From assembly GCA_020050435.1 (NCBI GenBank), contig JAGVKQ010000016.1:1-64000 (forward strand): DNA of 64,000 nucleotides. Reading direction: 5' to 3'. The stretch is from Candidatus Caenarcanales bacterium. GTDB taxonomy: Bacteria > Cyanobacteriota > Vampirovibrionia > 2-02-FULL-35-15. The notes below the pieces were generated by a model. It was not told where the DNA came from and searched no databases. It saw nothing but the letters and a program-made list of their open reading frames with translations. Of the stretch, positions 8,503 to 18,179 are shown in pieces (the first letter of the stretch is position 1; the number at the start of each line of letters is the position of its first letter). The position numbers were made by a program, and so were the translations under genes.

Positions 8503-8534
8503 AAAAAAAATGTCCCGCATTAAGCAGGACATTT
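8503..8534. terminator. Bidirectional Rho-independent terminator
   Basis: AAATGTCCCGC (8508-8518) and GCAGGACATTT (8524-8534) form an 11-base-pair stem with one mismatch and a loop ATTAA. A run of eight A (8503-8510) gives a U-tract for the minus-strand gene, and a T-rich stretch follows on the plus strand. It separates two convergent RHH-type genes. Confidence 0.85.
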
Positions 8535-8563
8535 AATTTTTCTTAAACCGTAAACTCTACCTT

Positions 8564-8821
8564 CTAGTTTAATGAAGGAGCAAGTTCTTGTGTTTCAGTT
8601 TTTTGAGCAAAAGGGCTATCTGCATTGCTGCCAATTAATCTTGCCCATTGTTCAATCACTTCAGCTTGGCTAACACCTTTTTGTGTAGCAACATATCTAA
8701 TGATTTCTAATGCTCTTGGTGAGAGTCTGAAAGAAACCATCTTTTTTGCTTCACCATAAAGTGGCTTAGGTCCTGTTTTTTTACGGCTTTGTTGTTGTTG
8801 TTGTTGAAGTAATGTATCCAT
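8564..8821 (-). CDS. Small RHH-like DNA-binding protein with N-terminal polyglutamine
   Basis: The 85-residue protein has a run of seven glutamines (residues 6-12), a basic patch (RKKTGPK) and then MVSFRLSPRALEIIRYV-ATQKGVSQAEVIEQWARL. That pattern fits a ribbon-helix-helix DNA-binding domain. AGGAGAAAC before the ATG is a strong ribosome site. It may be a transcriptional regulator; its target is unknown. The polyglutamine is encoded mainly by repeated CAA codons, a microsatellite-like tract. It is convergent with the other RHH gene. Confidence 0.75.
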   Translation of the reverse strand: MDTLLQQQQQQSRKKTGPKPLYGEAKKMVSFRLSPRALEIIRYVATQKGVSQAEVIEQWARLIGSNADSPFAQKTETQELAPSLN

Positions 8822-8988
8822 GTTTCTCCTATTATTCTTTTTACTGTTACCTTCCGGATTAATAATTTATCTCAGTATTGACTAATGTAGCAAAAAATAC
8901 ACAAATATTTTATATTTGCTAATGACTAAATCTTAAAATATGAAAAAACATTAGAAATTTGACGTTTTTTTGAGTAGTTACGCTGTTA

Positions 8989-9028
8989 GGTTAAGAAGAT
9001 TAAGGATAAAATACTTATTATCTTAACC
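8989..9028. repeat. Inverted repeat upstream of suhB
   Basis: GGTTAAGA (8989-8996) pairs with TCTTAACC (9021-9028). It lies 47 bases before the suhB start in a 250-base spacer that otherwise holds only AT-rich sequence. It could be an operator or a leader hairpin; nothing in the sequence decides which. Confidence 0.4.
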
Positions 9029-9074
9029 AAGTTTTTGAATGGAAATTTGATTTGTATTTGTAAAATAAAAACTT

Positions 9075-9839
9075 ATGAATAAAATTTTTAATATTGCAGA
9101 AGAAATAATAGAAGAAGCAAGTAAATATCTTTTAAAGAGTCTTCACAGGAAAAAGATTTCATATAAAAGTGGACATTTTAATTTAGTAACTAACATAGAT
9201 AAAGAAGTAGAGAATCTTATTGTAGGGAAGATAAAAAAAAGTTTTCCCACGCATACGATTGTCGCTGAAGAAAGTGGCATTCACAAAAAAGAATCACATC
9301 ATGAATGGTTTATTGACCCTATAGATGGAACTACAAATTTTGCACACAATTATCCATCATTTTGTATCTCAATAGCCTATATGAAAGATAGCGAATTACA
9401 AATAGGACTTGTAAAGAATCCATCTAGTGGAGAGCTCTTTTCAGCAATCAAAAGAAAAGGCGCAAGGCTAAATGGAAAAAAAATATCTGTCTCAAGTATA
9501 AAAAAACTTTCAGAAAGTTTATTAGTTACAGGATTTCCTCAAGAGACAAAAAAATCAAAATTGAGTAATTTTGAAAGATTTAAAAATCTAACATTAAACA
9601 CCCACGGCGTGAGAAGAGCTGGCTCTGCTGCTTTAGATTTATGTAATGTTGCTGCTGGCAGATTAGAAGGTTACTGGGAAGAAAAATTAAGTCCCTGGGA
9701 TGTAGCTGCAGGAGTTCTAATTTTAAAAGAGGCGGGCGGAAAAATTACAAACTACAAGAACGGGAAGTATGATATCTACTCGAAAGAAATCCTGGCAACT
9801 AATGGATTGGTACACAAAGAATTAATGTCATACCTTTAA
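9075..9839 (+). CDS. suhB: Inositol monophosphatase family protein
   Basis: This metal-dependent sugar-phosphate phosphatase has 254 residues. The metal-binding motifs are present: EESG near residue 67, WFIDPIDGTTNFAH near 79, and SPWDVAAGVLILKEAGG near the C-terminus. The family hydrolyses inositol-1-phosphate and related compounds; in cyanobacteria and others some members act on fructose bisphosphate or histidinol phosphate, so the substrate is not certain. Its last 12 bases overlap the end of the convergent queG. Confidence 0.9.
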   Translation: MNKIFNIAEEIIEEASKYLLKSLHRKKISYKSGHFNLVTNIDKEVENLIVGKIKKSFPTHTIVAEESGIHKKESHHEWFIDPIDGTTNFAHNYPSFCISIAYMKDSELQIGLVKNPSSGELFSAIKRKGARLNGKKISVSSIKKLSESLLVTGFPQETKKSKLSNFERFKNLTLNTHGVRRAGSAALDLCNVAAGRLEGYWEEKLSPWDVAAGVLILKEAGGKITNYKNGKYDIYSKEILATNGLVHKELMSYL

Positions 9840-10919
9840 TACATTAAATCTTTCCAAGGCCCATAAAGCATGTTCTTTAATTATTGGATCGTTTTCATTT
9901 TTAGATAGGTTGATCAATTCAGGCAAACACTCTTCAGAATGATTATTCCCTGCAACAATACATGCATTTCTTATTAAGCCTTTTCTTTTTGTTCTCATAA
10001 TTGCAGTATTTCCAAACTTGGACTTAAATTCTTTATCAGATTCTATAGACAAAATATCTTTTAATCTCAAGTAATGTCCCATACCAGATTGAGGTTTAAA
10101 TTCTTCCCAATCAGTTTCTACTATTTTTTTATTATAAGGGCAAATTTCCTGACATAAATCACATCCAAAAATCCAATTACCAATTTTTCCTCTAAGATCA
10201 TTTTCAATACTACCTCTATTTTCAATAGTCAAATAAGAGATGCATAAACGAGAATCCAGAAGTGGCGATTCATGCCGCCCTTGGCGAGCCTCGCCTTCGG
10301 CGGGAATCGCCCCAACAGTTAACGCCTCAGTAGGACAGATATCTATACAGCGCGTGCACTTACCACATGTTCCCTCTTTTTCAGCATCAGACTCAATATC
10401 CAGATTAGAAATGATTTCACAAATAAAAAAATATGATCCAAATGGTTTATTTATTATGAGAGTATTTTTTCCCATAAAACCAAGTCCAGCATTTCGAGAA
10501 AAAGATTTTTCCAGAAGTGGAACAGAATCTGAAAAGCCTTTTGAAATAAAATGATCACCAAATTCTTTTCTTAGTTTTGCTTGGAATAAATTAATTTTAC
10601 TTTTTAAAATGGTGTGATAATCCAGTCCCACAGCATAAGCTGCTACCCTTCCAAAATCCCTCCCTGGATTTTCTGGCGGTTTTGTATAGTAATTAACAAG
10701 AAGGGTTATTATCGATCTTCCTTCGCTTAAGATTTTTGTAGGTTTAGCGTTTATAGGGTCTTCACGCAAAAGATAATTCATATCTGCTGCATAACCTAAG
10801 TCTCTCCACTCTAAGAAATGCTTTTCTGATGTTGGGATATCATTTGCAGAAGTAATACCCACAGCATGAAAGCCAAGATCAAAAGCTATACGTTTAATCA
10901 ATTGTTTAAGATTTTGCAT
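9828..10919 (-). CDS. queG: Epoxyqueuosine reductase, with an in-frame palindromic insertion
   Basis: QueG reduces epoxyqueuosine to queuosine in tRNA, using cobalamin and two 4Fe-4S clusters. The 363-residue protein has the ferredoxin-type clusters CGKCTRCIDICP near residue 185 and CDLCQEICPYN near 255, and a C-terminal HEAT-like helical segment. Between the first cluster and the conserved LDSRLCISYLTIE block there are about 16-17 extra residues (about 203-219, GAIPAEGEARQGRHESP). They are encoded by a GC-rich palindrome of 48 bases (10264-10311) and are not expected from the family. The rest is intact, so the gene is probably functional. Confidence 0.94.
   Translation of the reverse strand: MQNLKQLIKRIAFDLGFHAVGITSANDIPTSEKHFLEWRDLGYAADMNYLLREDPINAKPTKILSEGRSIITLLVNYYTKPPENPGRDFGRVAAYAVGLDYHTILKSKINLFQAKLRKEFGDHFISKGFSDSVPLLEKSFSRNAGLGFMGKNTLIINKPFGSYFFICEIISNLDIESDAEKEGTCGKCTRCIDICPTEALTVGAIPAEGEARQGRHESPLLDSRLCISYLTIENRGSIENDLRGKIGNWIFGCDLCQEICPYNKKIVETDWEEFKPQSGMGHYLRLKDILSIESDKEFKSKFGNTAIMRTKRKGLIRNACIVAGNNHSEECLPELINLSKNENDPIIKEHALWALERFNVLKV
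10264..10311. repeat. 48-base GC-rich nested palindrome inserted in frame in queG
   Basis: The outer arms are GGCGATTC (10264-10271) and GAATCGCC (10304-10311), the middle arms CCGCC (10275-10279) and GGCGG (10299-10303), and the inner arms GGCGAG (10283-10288) and CTCGCC (10290-10295). The length is exactly 16 codons and the reading frame is kept. Base composition is strikingly GC-rich against an AT-rich gene. Confidence 0.85.
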
Positions 10920-10934
10920 CGATTTAAAGAAAGC

Positions 10935-10951
10935 ATGGCGTCTTTACGATA
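10935..10951. repeat. 17-base repeat, inverse copy of 3819-3835
   Basis: ATGGCGTCTTTACGATA is the exact reverse complement of 3819-3835. It lies in the divergent spacer between queG and rimO. The GTAAAGACGC core resembles half of the GAGACGC-type palindromes seen elsewhere in the window. Confidence 0.65.
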
Positions 10952-10985
10952 CTATTCTACCGTTTGATATAATCGTTAAGCACTT

Positions 10986-12356
10986 ATGACAAAGACAAAA
11001 ACAAAATCTAAGATCCTTCCTACTATTGGTATCAGCACACTTGGTTGTCCTAAAAATCTCGTCGATACTGAAAATATTATAGGAATACTGCATGGAGCAG
11101 GCTATCCCATTACTGCTGAACATGAAAAAGCAGACATTTCATTAGTTAACACTTGTACTTTTATAGAAGGAAGTACAAATGAAAGTAAAGAAGTATTAGG
11201 CGATCTTTCTAGCCAGGGAAAGAAATTAATTATTACTGGGTGCATGGCTCAAAGATTTAAAGGTGATTTGTTTAATGAATTTGAAACTGCACAAGCCGTA
11301 GTAGGAACAGGAAACATAAAAGATATTTTAGATGTAGTAAAAAAGGTTACTGAAAATTTAAACAAAGGGAAAGATTCAAGAATCATAAAAGTAGATGAAG
11401 TCCCTATGGCAGTAGCAAACGCTGAAACACCTAGAATGCATACTCAAATAGGACCAAGCGTTTATTTAAAAATAGCTGAGGGTTGTGATCATAGGTGCGC
11501 ATTTTGCATCATTCCACATTTACGTGGTGATATGAAATCCCGACCTATAGAAGACATAGTAAAAGAAGCTAAGCATTTAGTAGAACATGGTGCACGTGAA
11601 ATAGTTTTAGTTTCCCAGGACAGTACAGCTTATGGAACTGACATATATAAAAGAAGAGCCTTGGCTGATTTATTAAAAGCAATAGCTGATGAGTCAGGTG
11701 CTCCCTGGATCAGACTTATGTATGCATATCCTACTGAAATGGATGAAGCAATGCTAGATGTAATAGCATCTAAGAAAAACATTGTTAAATACATAGATAT
11801 CCCACTTCAACACGCTAGTAAAAAAGTTTTATTATCAATGAGAAGACCACCTACCGTTAGAGATACAGTAGAGCTTATTAAAAAGAAACTACCAGGTGGC
11901 ACGATAAGAACGACTCTCATAGTAGGATTCCCAGGCGAAGAAGAAGAAGATTTTAACGAGCTTTATAATTTCGTAAAAGACAGTAGATTTGATAGAGTAG
12001 GTGTTTTCACATATTCAAAAGAAAAAGGTACACCAGCTGGTGACTTTGAAAATCAAGTAGACCAAAACATTAAAGAAGAACGCAGAGAAAAGATCATGCT
12101 TCTTCAGCAAAAGATTTCATTAGAAAAGAATAAAGAGTTTATTGGAAAAGAAATTGAAATGCTAATAGAGCATATAGAACAAGCTGAAGACGGGAAATTA
12201 CGTGTAGTAGGTAGATCCTTCCGGGACGCACCTGAAATAGATGGACAGCTTTATATAGAACTAAAGAAGAATGAAATAACCCCACCACCAGGAGAATTTA
12301 TCAAAGTTAAAGTAATTGATTGTGATGAGTATGATTTATATTGCAAAATGATTTAA
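10986..12356 (+). CDS. rimO: Ribosomal protein S12 methylthiotransferase RimO
   Basis: RimO is a radical SAM enzyme that adds a methylthio group to an aspartate of ribosomal protein S12. The 456-residue protein has the N-terminal UPF0004 domain with cysteines 21, 57 and 86 (LGCPKNLVD is typical of RimO rather than MiaB), the radical SAM motif CDHRCAFC at residues 167-174, and a C-terminal TRAM domain. Its stop overlaps the convergent uvrC stop by 4 bases. Confidence 0.95.
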   Translation: MTKTKTKSKILPTIGISTLGCPKNLVDTENIIGILHGAGYPITAEHEKADISLVNTCTFIEGSTNESKEVLGDLSSQGKKLIITGCMAQRFKGDLFNEFETAQAVVGTGNIKDILDVVKKVTENLNKGKDSRIIKVDEVPMAVANAETPRMHTQIGPSVYLKIAEGCDHRCAFCIIPHLRGDMKSRPIEDIVKEAKHLVEHGAREIVLVSQDSTAYGTDIYKRRALADLLKAIADESGAPWIRLMYAYPTEMDEAMLDVIASKKNIVKYIDIPLQHASKKVLLSMRRPPTVRDTVELIKKKLPGGTIRTTLIVGFPGEEEEDFNELYNFVKDSRFDRVGVFTYSKEKGTPAGDFENQVDQNIKEERREKIMLLQQKISLEKNKEFIGKEIEMLIEHIEQAEDGKLRVVGRSFRDAPEIDGQLYIELKKNEITPPPGEFIKVKVIDCDEYDLYCKMI

Positions 12357-14227
12357 CTGTTTACAGTCTTCCAAAGATCCTTAACATTTTCCTCATTTTG
12401 TCCCAAAGCTTCAGCAAAATCTTTAAGATCAGATTCCTTTATACTTTTCACACTTCCAAAATGATTCATTAATCTTTTAATCTTAGCTTTTCCAAGCCCT
12501 TCTATTTTTTCTAATTCTGATTCAAAAGTATTTTTAGCTCTAGTATCTCTTTGAAAAGTTATAGCAAATCTGTGAGCCTCATCTCTAACCCTTTGGATAA
12601 GATGTAAGACTTCAGATTTTCTTTCTAATTTAATAGGATTTTTTAGTCCTGGTTTATATATCTCTTCAAATTTCTTAGCAAGGCTAACAATATCAATTTT
12701 ATTTAAATCCAAACCACTTTTATCAAGAGAATCTTTTGCAGCGCTTAACTGCCCCTTTCCGCCATCTATTATTATTAGATTAGGCAAATCCATTTCTTTA
12801 TTAAAATACCTTCTGGATATTACCTCTTTCATTGAAGAAAAATCATCTATCTTACCAGTTGGTAATGACTTGATTTTAAATTTTCTGTAGTTAGATTTCT
12901 GTGGTTTTCCATCCACAAAAACCACCATACTAGCCACAGTTCCAGTTCCACCTAAATGTGAGATGTCAAAACATTCTATGCGTTTGGGGAAATTGTTTAA
13001 TTGCAATTGTTGTTGTAAATCCGTCAGTAGAGACGTTACGCGCAACGTCTCTACGTCTGACATTTCAAGATCAACATTATTTATATTTGAAAGAATTATT
13101 TTTTGCAAAGACAACCTGGCATTTTGTCGTGCCATTTCAATCAATTCTAGCTTTCTGCCTTTTTTAGGACAAGAGATTGAAACTTTTTCTTTTCTATCTG
13201 AAAGCCACTTCTCAATCTGCTCTTTTTCTAAAAGTTCAAACTGTACTAAAATTTCCTTAGGCATATTCTCATCCACTATGCGACTATAATACTGTTTAAC
13301 ACCATCATTAAATGCTTCCACATAATCGGTTTCTTTAGGAATTGAAAGAGGATAAGATTCTATAGCAACAACCTTACCTTCCCTAACAAGCAGTACTTCC
13401 ATAACCATATTCTGCTCATTAAAATCACATGCAAAAATATCCTGAGAAAGTTTCGGATCATCACTTACCACAATTTGTTTTTCTAAAACTTTATTTATTT
13501 TACTTATGACATCTCTATATTTTGCAGCTTTTTCATAATTGAGATTCTTACTAGCTTCATTCATTTGACTTTTTAAATTTTTCAAAACTGCATCATATTT
13601 CCCAAGCAAGAAATCCTCTACCTGATTCACAATTTTGTGATAGTCATCACGTGAAATCAACTCTTGACAGGGACCTGAACAAAGCCCGAGATGGTAATTC
13701 ATACAAGGTCTATCTTTAAAAAGTTGCTTTCTTCTAAGTCTTAATTGAAACCCTTCTTTTAAAATCTTATAAGTCTCCCACATAGCACCAGCATCACTAT
13801 ATGGTCCAAAGAATTTATTTTTTGTTCTGGGATATTTCTTTTTAAATCTAATAACATCTCTAATTGGGAGAACCCTAGGATACTCTTCGTCACGTGTAAT
13901 CATTAACCATGGAAATTTTTTATCGTCTTTTAAAGTCACATTGTATTTAGGCTGATATTTATTTACTAAATTCGCTTCCAGAATAAGTGCTTCATTTTCT
14001 GAGCGAGTAATAACTGTTTTTATTTCTTTAACCTTAGGCATCATAAAATGTAGCTTTTGTCTTTCACTCCATGATTTTTGATTAAAGTATGATCTGACTC
14101 TTGATTTTAGATTTAAAGCTTTACCTATATAAATAACTTGACCTTTTTTATCCAGCATCATATAAATGCCAGAAGTATTAGGAATGTTTTTTATTTGCTC
14201 TTTTAGGCTTGAATCCAGATCTTCCAT
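12353..14227 (-). CDS. uvrC: UvrABC system protein C, with a short in-frame palindromic insertion
   Basis: UvrC makes both incisions in nucleotide excision repair. The 624-residue protein has a GIY-YIG nuclease domain (SGIYMM...VIYIGKA, residues 19-37), a UVR motif (about 210-240), the RNase H-like 3' domain with FDISHLGGTGTVASMVVF and IIDGGKGQL, and a C-terminal helix-hairpin-helix pair (IEGLGKAKIKRLMNHFG). Residues about 392-401 (DVETLRVTSL) are encoded by a perfect palindrome (13027-13054) in the variable linker just before the 3' nuclease domain. All catalytic parts are intact. Confidence 0.96.
   Translation of the reverse strand: MEDLDSSLKEQIKNIPNTSGIYMMLDKKGQVIYIGKALNLKSRVRSYFNQKSWSERQKLHFMMPKVKEIKTVITRSENEALILEANLVNKYQPKYNVTLKDDKKFPWLMITRDEEYPRVLPIRDVIRFKKKYPRTKNKFFGPYSDAGAMWETYKILKEGFQLRLRRKQLFKDRPCMNYHLGLCSGPCQELISRDDYHKIVNQVEDFLLGKYDAVLKNLKSQMNEASKNLNYEKAAKYRDVISKINKVLEKQIVVSDDPKLSQDIFACDFNEQNMVMEVLLVREGKVVAIESYPLSIPKETDYVEAFNDGVKQYYSRIVDENMPKEILVQFELLEKEQIEKWLSDRKEKVSISCPKKGRKLELIEMARQNARLSLQKIILSNINNVDLEMSDVETLRVTSLLTDLQQQLQLNNFPKRIECFDISHLGGTGTVASMVVFVDGKPQKSNYRKFKIKSLPTGKIDDFSSMKEVISRRYFNKEMDLPNLIIIDGGKGQLSAAKDSLDKSGLDLNKIDIVSLAKKFEEIYKPGLKNPIKLERKSEVLHLIQRVRDEAHRFAITFQRDTRAKNTFESELEKIEGLGKAKIKRLMNHFGSVKSIKESDLKDFAEALGQNEENVKDLWKTVNS
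13023..13059. repeat. Perfect palindrome inserted in uvrC
   Basis: GTAGAGACGTT (13027-13037) and AACGTCTCTAC (13044-13054) are perfect 11-base arms with a 6-base loop. GTCAG and CTGAC extend the symmetry outwards with a small bulge. The GTAGAGACGTT...AACGTCTCTAC core is of the type found in many copies in cyanobacterial genomes (known in general; not searched here). Confidence 0.85.
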
Positions 14228-14293
14228 AATTAAATTATAGCCTTACATAAGTACAAATTTGCAAATTTGATAAAATAGTCTGAGCGTAATTAG

Positions 14294-15583
<1,290 letters not shown>

Positions 15584-15596
15584 TCCCAGGTTGTCA

Positions 15597-16367
15597 ATGT
15601 ATTATTTAGGCAATTTCTATCACAAGAAAAAAAACGTCTCATTCTTTGGTCAATATTTCCCTAAAGAAAACATTGTTTATCCTATAGAATCAATTTTTTA
15701 TCCTAATAAAACAGGGGCAGCCGTTAGCTTTAATGAATTAAAGCCTATTCTTTGTATTCAACCATCCAAAATTGTTTGTATAGGGAAAAACTATAAAGAC
15801 CACGTAAAAGAGTTTGATGCAAAGGTCCCTACAGAGCCTATTATTTTCTTAAAGTCTCCCACATCGATAATAGGACCTGAAGAAAAAATCATTCTTCCCA
15901 AAGATAGTAATCAAGTAGATTATGAAGGGGAAATTGCTATCGTAATAAAAAAAGAGTGCTATAACGTTAAAGAAAAAAACTCTCTTGATTATATTCTTGG
16001 ATTTACATGTGCAAACGATGTAACATCAAGAGATCTCCAGAAAAAAGATGGGCAATGGTCCAGAGCAAAAGGATTTAAAACTTTCTGTCCAATTGGTCCA
16101 TGGATATTACCTTTCGAGGTTTATCCTAAGTACAACAGCTTAAAAATCAAAACCTTTGTAAATGGAAAACTTAAGCAAGATGGTAAAGCAAGCTCAATGA
16201 TTTTTAACATCCCTTTCATAATTAGCTTTATTTCAAAGGTTTTCCCACTATTTCCTGGAGATATTATCTTAACTGGTACTCCATCTGGAGTTGGTCAGTT
16301 AAAAAGAAATAACAAAGTAGTTATAGAGATTGATAGAATTGGAATACTAACAAATAGAGTTATGTAA
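15597..16367 (+). CDS. Fumarylacetoacetate hydrolase (FAH) family protein
   Basis: The 256-residue protein of the FAH superfamily has C-C bond hydrolases, isomerases and oxaloacetate decarboxylases among its relatives. Motifs are GKNYKDHVKEF (about residue 72), DYEGEIAIVI with metal-binding glutamates, and CANDVTSRDLQKKDGQWSRA with the metal-binding aspartate. GTPSGVGQL lies near the end. A longer frame opens at 15561 inside ahcY, but ATG 15597 is preferred because CAGG precedes it and no ribosome site precedes 15561. The substrate is unknown. Confidence 0.85.
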   Translation: MYYLGNFYHKKKNVSFFGQYFPKENIVYPIESIFYPNKTGAAVSFNELKPILCIQPSKIVCIGKNYKDHVKEFDAKVPTEPIIFLKSPTSIIGPEEKIILPKDSNQVDYEGEIAIVIKKECYNVKEKNSLDYILGFTCANDVTSRDLQKKDGQWSRAKGFKTFCPIGPWILPFEVYPKYNSLKIKTFVNGKLKQDGKASSMIFNIPFIISFISKVFPLFPGDIILTGTPSGVGQLKRNNKVVIEIDRIGILTNRVM

Positions 16368-16380
16368 ACAAGGATTGAAA

Positions 16381-17451
16381 ATGACAGAATTTTGGGACAG
16401 GCGTGCAAAACAATTTCTAGCAGCTGCATGTGCTGTAGTTTTACTTTTTGTATTTTATAAAATTGCTAAATATTATTTTGATATTATTGCCATACTTGGT
16501 ATATCTGTATTAATTTCTTATCTTTTAATCGGTCCAGTAGACTGGCTTTCAAGAATAGTAAAATTTAGATCATTGGCTGTGGTCATCGTTTATTTAACTT
16601 TATTGGGATTATTTATTGCTTTAATAGTTTTTGTTTTACCTAGAGTAACTAACGAATTCATACTTTTCACAAAACATCTTCCAGAAACCACTGCATTGTT
16701 AGATAAGAAGGGTGACGAGTTTCAAGTTTTTTTAAATAAGAATAATATTTCTGTAGATATTGACTCAGTTGTTGGGTCTATCACTTATGGAATAACAGAT
16801 AAATTAAGTCATTCAGCGCTTGATAATATAAATAAAGTTATAGAAGCTGCAGCAGGAACTGTTCATGCAATTTTTTATATTTTGGTAACTTCAGTTACTT
16901 CCTACTATTTTCTTTTAGATGGACATAAACTAACTTATGAATTTAAAAAATATATTCCAAAACAACATCAACACCATGTTGATAATATAGCCATTGAATT
17001 AGATAGATGTTTAAGAGGGTTTTATGGTGGAATGGTAAAACTTGCAGGGATAAATGCTGCGGTAATGTTTTCTACTTACATAATAATGAAAGTGCCATAT
17101 GCATTCCTTCTTGGAATATGGCATTTTCTATGGTGTATTATTCCTGTAGTTGGTGGTTGGGTTGGGTTGGTACCTGCACTTTTTGTGATTGCATTTACAG
17201 ATCCATTCCAACTTTGGATTCCTCTTGTTGTTTATGAAGGATTTACAAGATTGATTAAAGACAATTTTATTACTCCCAAAATAATGGGAGACGCTATTGG
17301 CATACATCCTGTATTAATTTTAATTGCTGTTTTAGCAGGATTAAAGACAGCTGGACTTGTTGGGGTGTTGTTTGCTCTGCCTTTATTTGGTGTGATCAAT
17401 GTAATTTTTAAATATACTCTCTCTCAAATAAAAATTGATGAGTTTGATTAG
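16381..17451 (+). CDS. AI-2E family (PerM-like) membrane transporter
   Basis: This polytopic membrane protein of 356 residues has hydrophobic segments near the N-terminus (about 15-60 and 68-95), an extracytoplasmic helical region, and a C-terminal bundle of three or four helices. The conserved stretch DNFITPKIMGDAIGIHPVLILIAV is typical of the AI-2E transporter family. Members export autoinducer-2 or exchange sodium and protons, so the substrate is uncertain. AAGGA seven bases before ATG 16381 supports this start over the TTG at 16375. Confidence 0.88.
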   Translation: MTEFWDRRAKQFLAAACAVVLLFVFYKIAKYYFDIIAILGISVLISYLLIGPVDWLSRIVKFRSLAVVIVYLTLLGLFIALIVFVLPRVTNEFILFTKHLPETTALLDKKGDEFQVFLNKNNISVDIDSVVGSITYGITDKLSHSALDNINKVIEAAAGTVHAIFYILVTSVTSYYFLLDGHKLTYEFKKYIPKQHQHHVDNIAIELDRCLRGFYGGMVKLAGINAAVMFSTYIIMKVPYAFLLGIWHFLWCIIPVVGGWVGLVPALFVIAFTDPFQLWIPLVVYEGFTRLIKDNFITPKIMGDAIGIHPVLILIAVLAGLKTAGLVGVLFALPLFGVINVIFKYTLSQIKIDEFD

Positions 17452-17457
17452 CAAATA

Positions 17458-17475
17458 GGTAGAGACGATACATCC
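17458..17475. repeat. Half copy of a GTAGAGACG palindrome
   Basis: GGTAGAGACGATACATCC starts directly after the AI-2E transporter stop codon. It looks like the left arm and centre of a GTAGAGACGATAC...-type palindrome whose right arm is missing or decayed (TTACATCG follows 40 bases on). Confidence 0.4.
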
Positions 17476-17543
17476 ACTTTTATATTGTATTTTTTGTTTT
17501 ACATCGTTCATTTATTGTTTTTTTTGCTAGAATAACTTGGCAT

Positions 17544-17615
17544 GCGCTTGTAGCTCAGGGGTAGAGCACTCGGCTTTTAACCGATTGGTCGTGCGTTCAA
17601 ATCGCACCAGGCGCA
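17544..17615 (+). tRNA. tRNA-Lys (anticodon TTT)
   Basis: The cloverleaf folds well: acceptor arms GCGCTTG and CAGGCGC, D-arm AGCTCAGGGGTAGAGC, anticodon loop CTTTTAA with anticodon TTT, and T-arm GTGCG-TTCAAAT-CGCAC. The discriminator base is A and no CCA is encoded. The anticodon stem has one C-U mismatch at its outer end. The gene stands alone between the AI-2E transporter and a hypothetical gene. Confidence 0.93.
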
Positions 17616-17630
17616 AATTTCATTTTTATG

Positions 17631-17651
17631 GATTTTAGACAAACTAAAATC
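17631..17651 (+). terminator. Possible terminator after tRNA-Lys
   Basis: GATTTTAG (17631-17638) and CTAAAATC (17644-17651) form a perfect 8-base-pair stem with a 5-base loop, followed by TTCTTC. The weak U-tract makes this only a probable terminator. Confidence 0.45.
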
Positions 17652-17728
17652 TTCTTCGACAAAACCTTCACATTTTATTAGCTAGAAATCTTTTATTTCA
17701 GGTACAAAGCCAAAAAAAACTATATTCT

Positions 17729-18061
17729 CTAGGTTATTGGCTTACGAAACCCTTCTTCAAACACAACGTGAGTTTTTTCTAACTCTTGCAAAGCATATAA
17801 AGAAGCAACTCTAGTCTGTACTTCTTCAGCAACTTGCGTACATAAATCACGATCACAAAGATATTGAGTACGAGTACAAAATTGACTCGTACATTTAAAA
17901 ACAACAACTTCTAAACTATCGTCCTCGCGTCTTCTAACACGGGTATGTACTCCTAACCCCAATAAACTATGTTGAGCGGCGGAAGCATTTCTACGTTCTA
18001 TAACATCTGCTGTAAGAACTTGGCTAAAACCATTTGTTGTTATTGTTGGAACTGAGCCCAT
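17729..18061 (-). CDS. Hypothetical protein
   Basis: I do not recognise this protein. From ATG 18061 it has 110 residues (MGSVPTITTNGF...); the same frame stays open upstream to an ATG at 18175, which would give 148 residues and leave only four bases to the divergent neighbour. No ribosome site decides between them. It has a basic patch (RVRRRED), four cysteines within CTSQFCTRTQYLCDRDLC, and a mixed helical C-terminus. No signal peptide or membrane helix is seen. Confidence 0.45.
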   Translation of the reverse strand: MGSVPTITTNGFSQVLTADVIERRNASAAQHSLLGLGVHTRVRRREDDSLEVVVFKCTSQFCTRTQYLCDRDLCTQVAEEVQTRVASLYALQELEKTHVVFEEGFRKPIT

Positions 18062-18179
18062 AAAATTATCATAACGCAAAAGATTTGTGGATTCAATACA
18101 ATCAAAATTAATTTTTTTTAATAATGTCTTGAGCCAAAACAAATAAACTTGGGTATATTGTATTAGGGACATCACTAAA

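Noticed and set aside
10240-10554. Plus-strand open frame of 104 codons across the queG palindrome
   Set aside because: The opposite strand carries the QueG iron-sulfur motifs; this frame exists partly because the GC-rich insert lacks stops.
12963-13289. Plus-strand open frame of 108 codons within uvrC
   Set aside because: It is the shadow of uvrC; it has a low-quality composition and no ribosome site, while UvrC motifs cover the same DNA.
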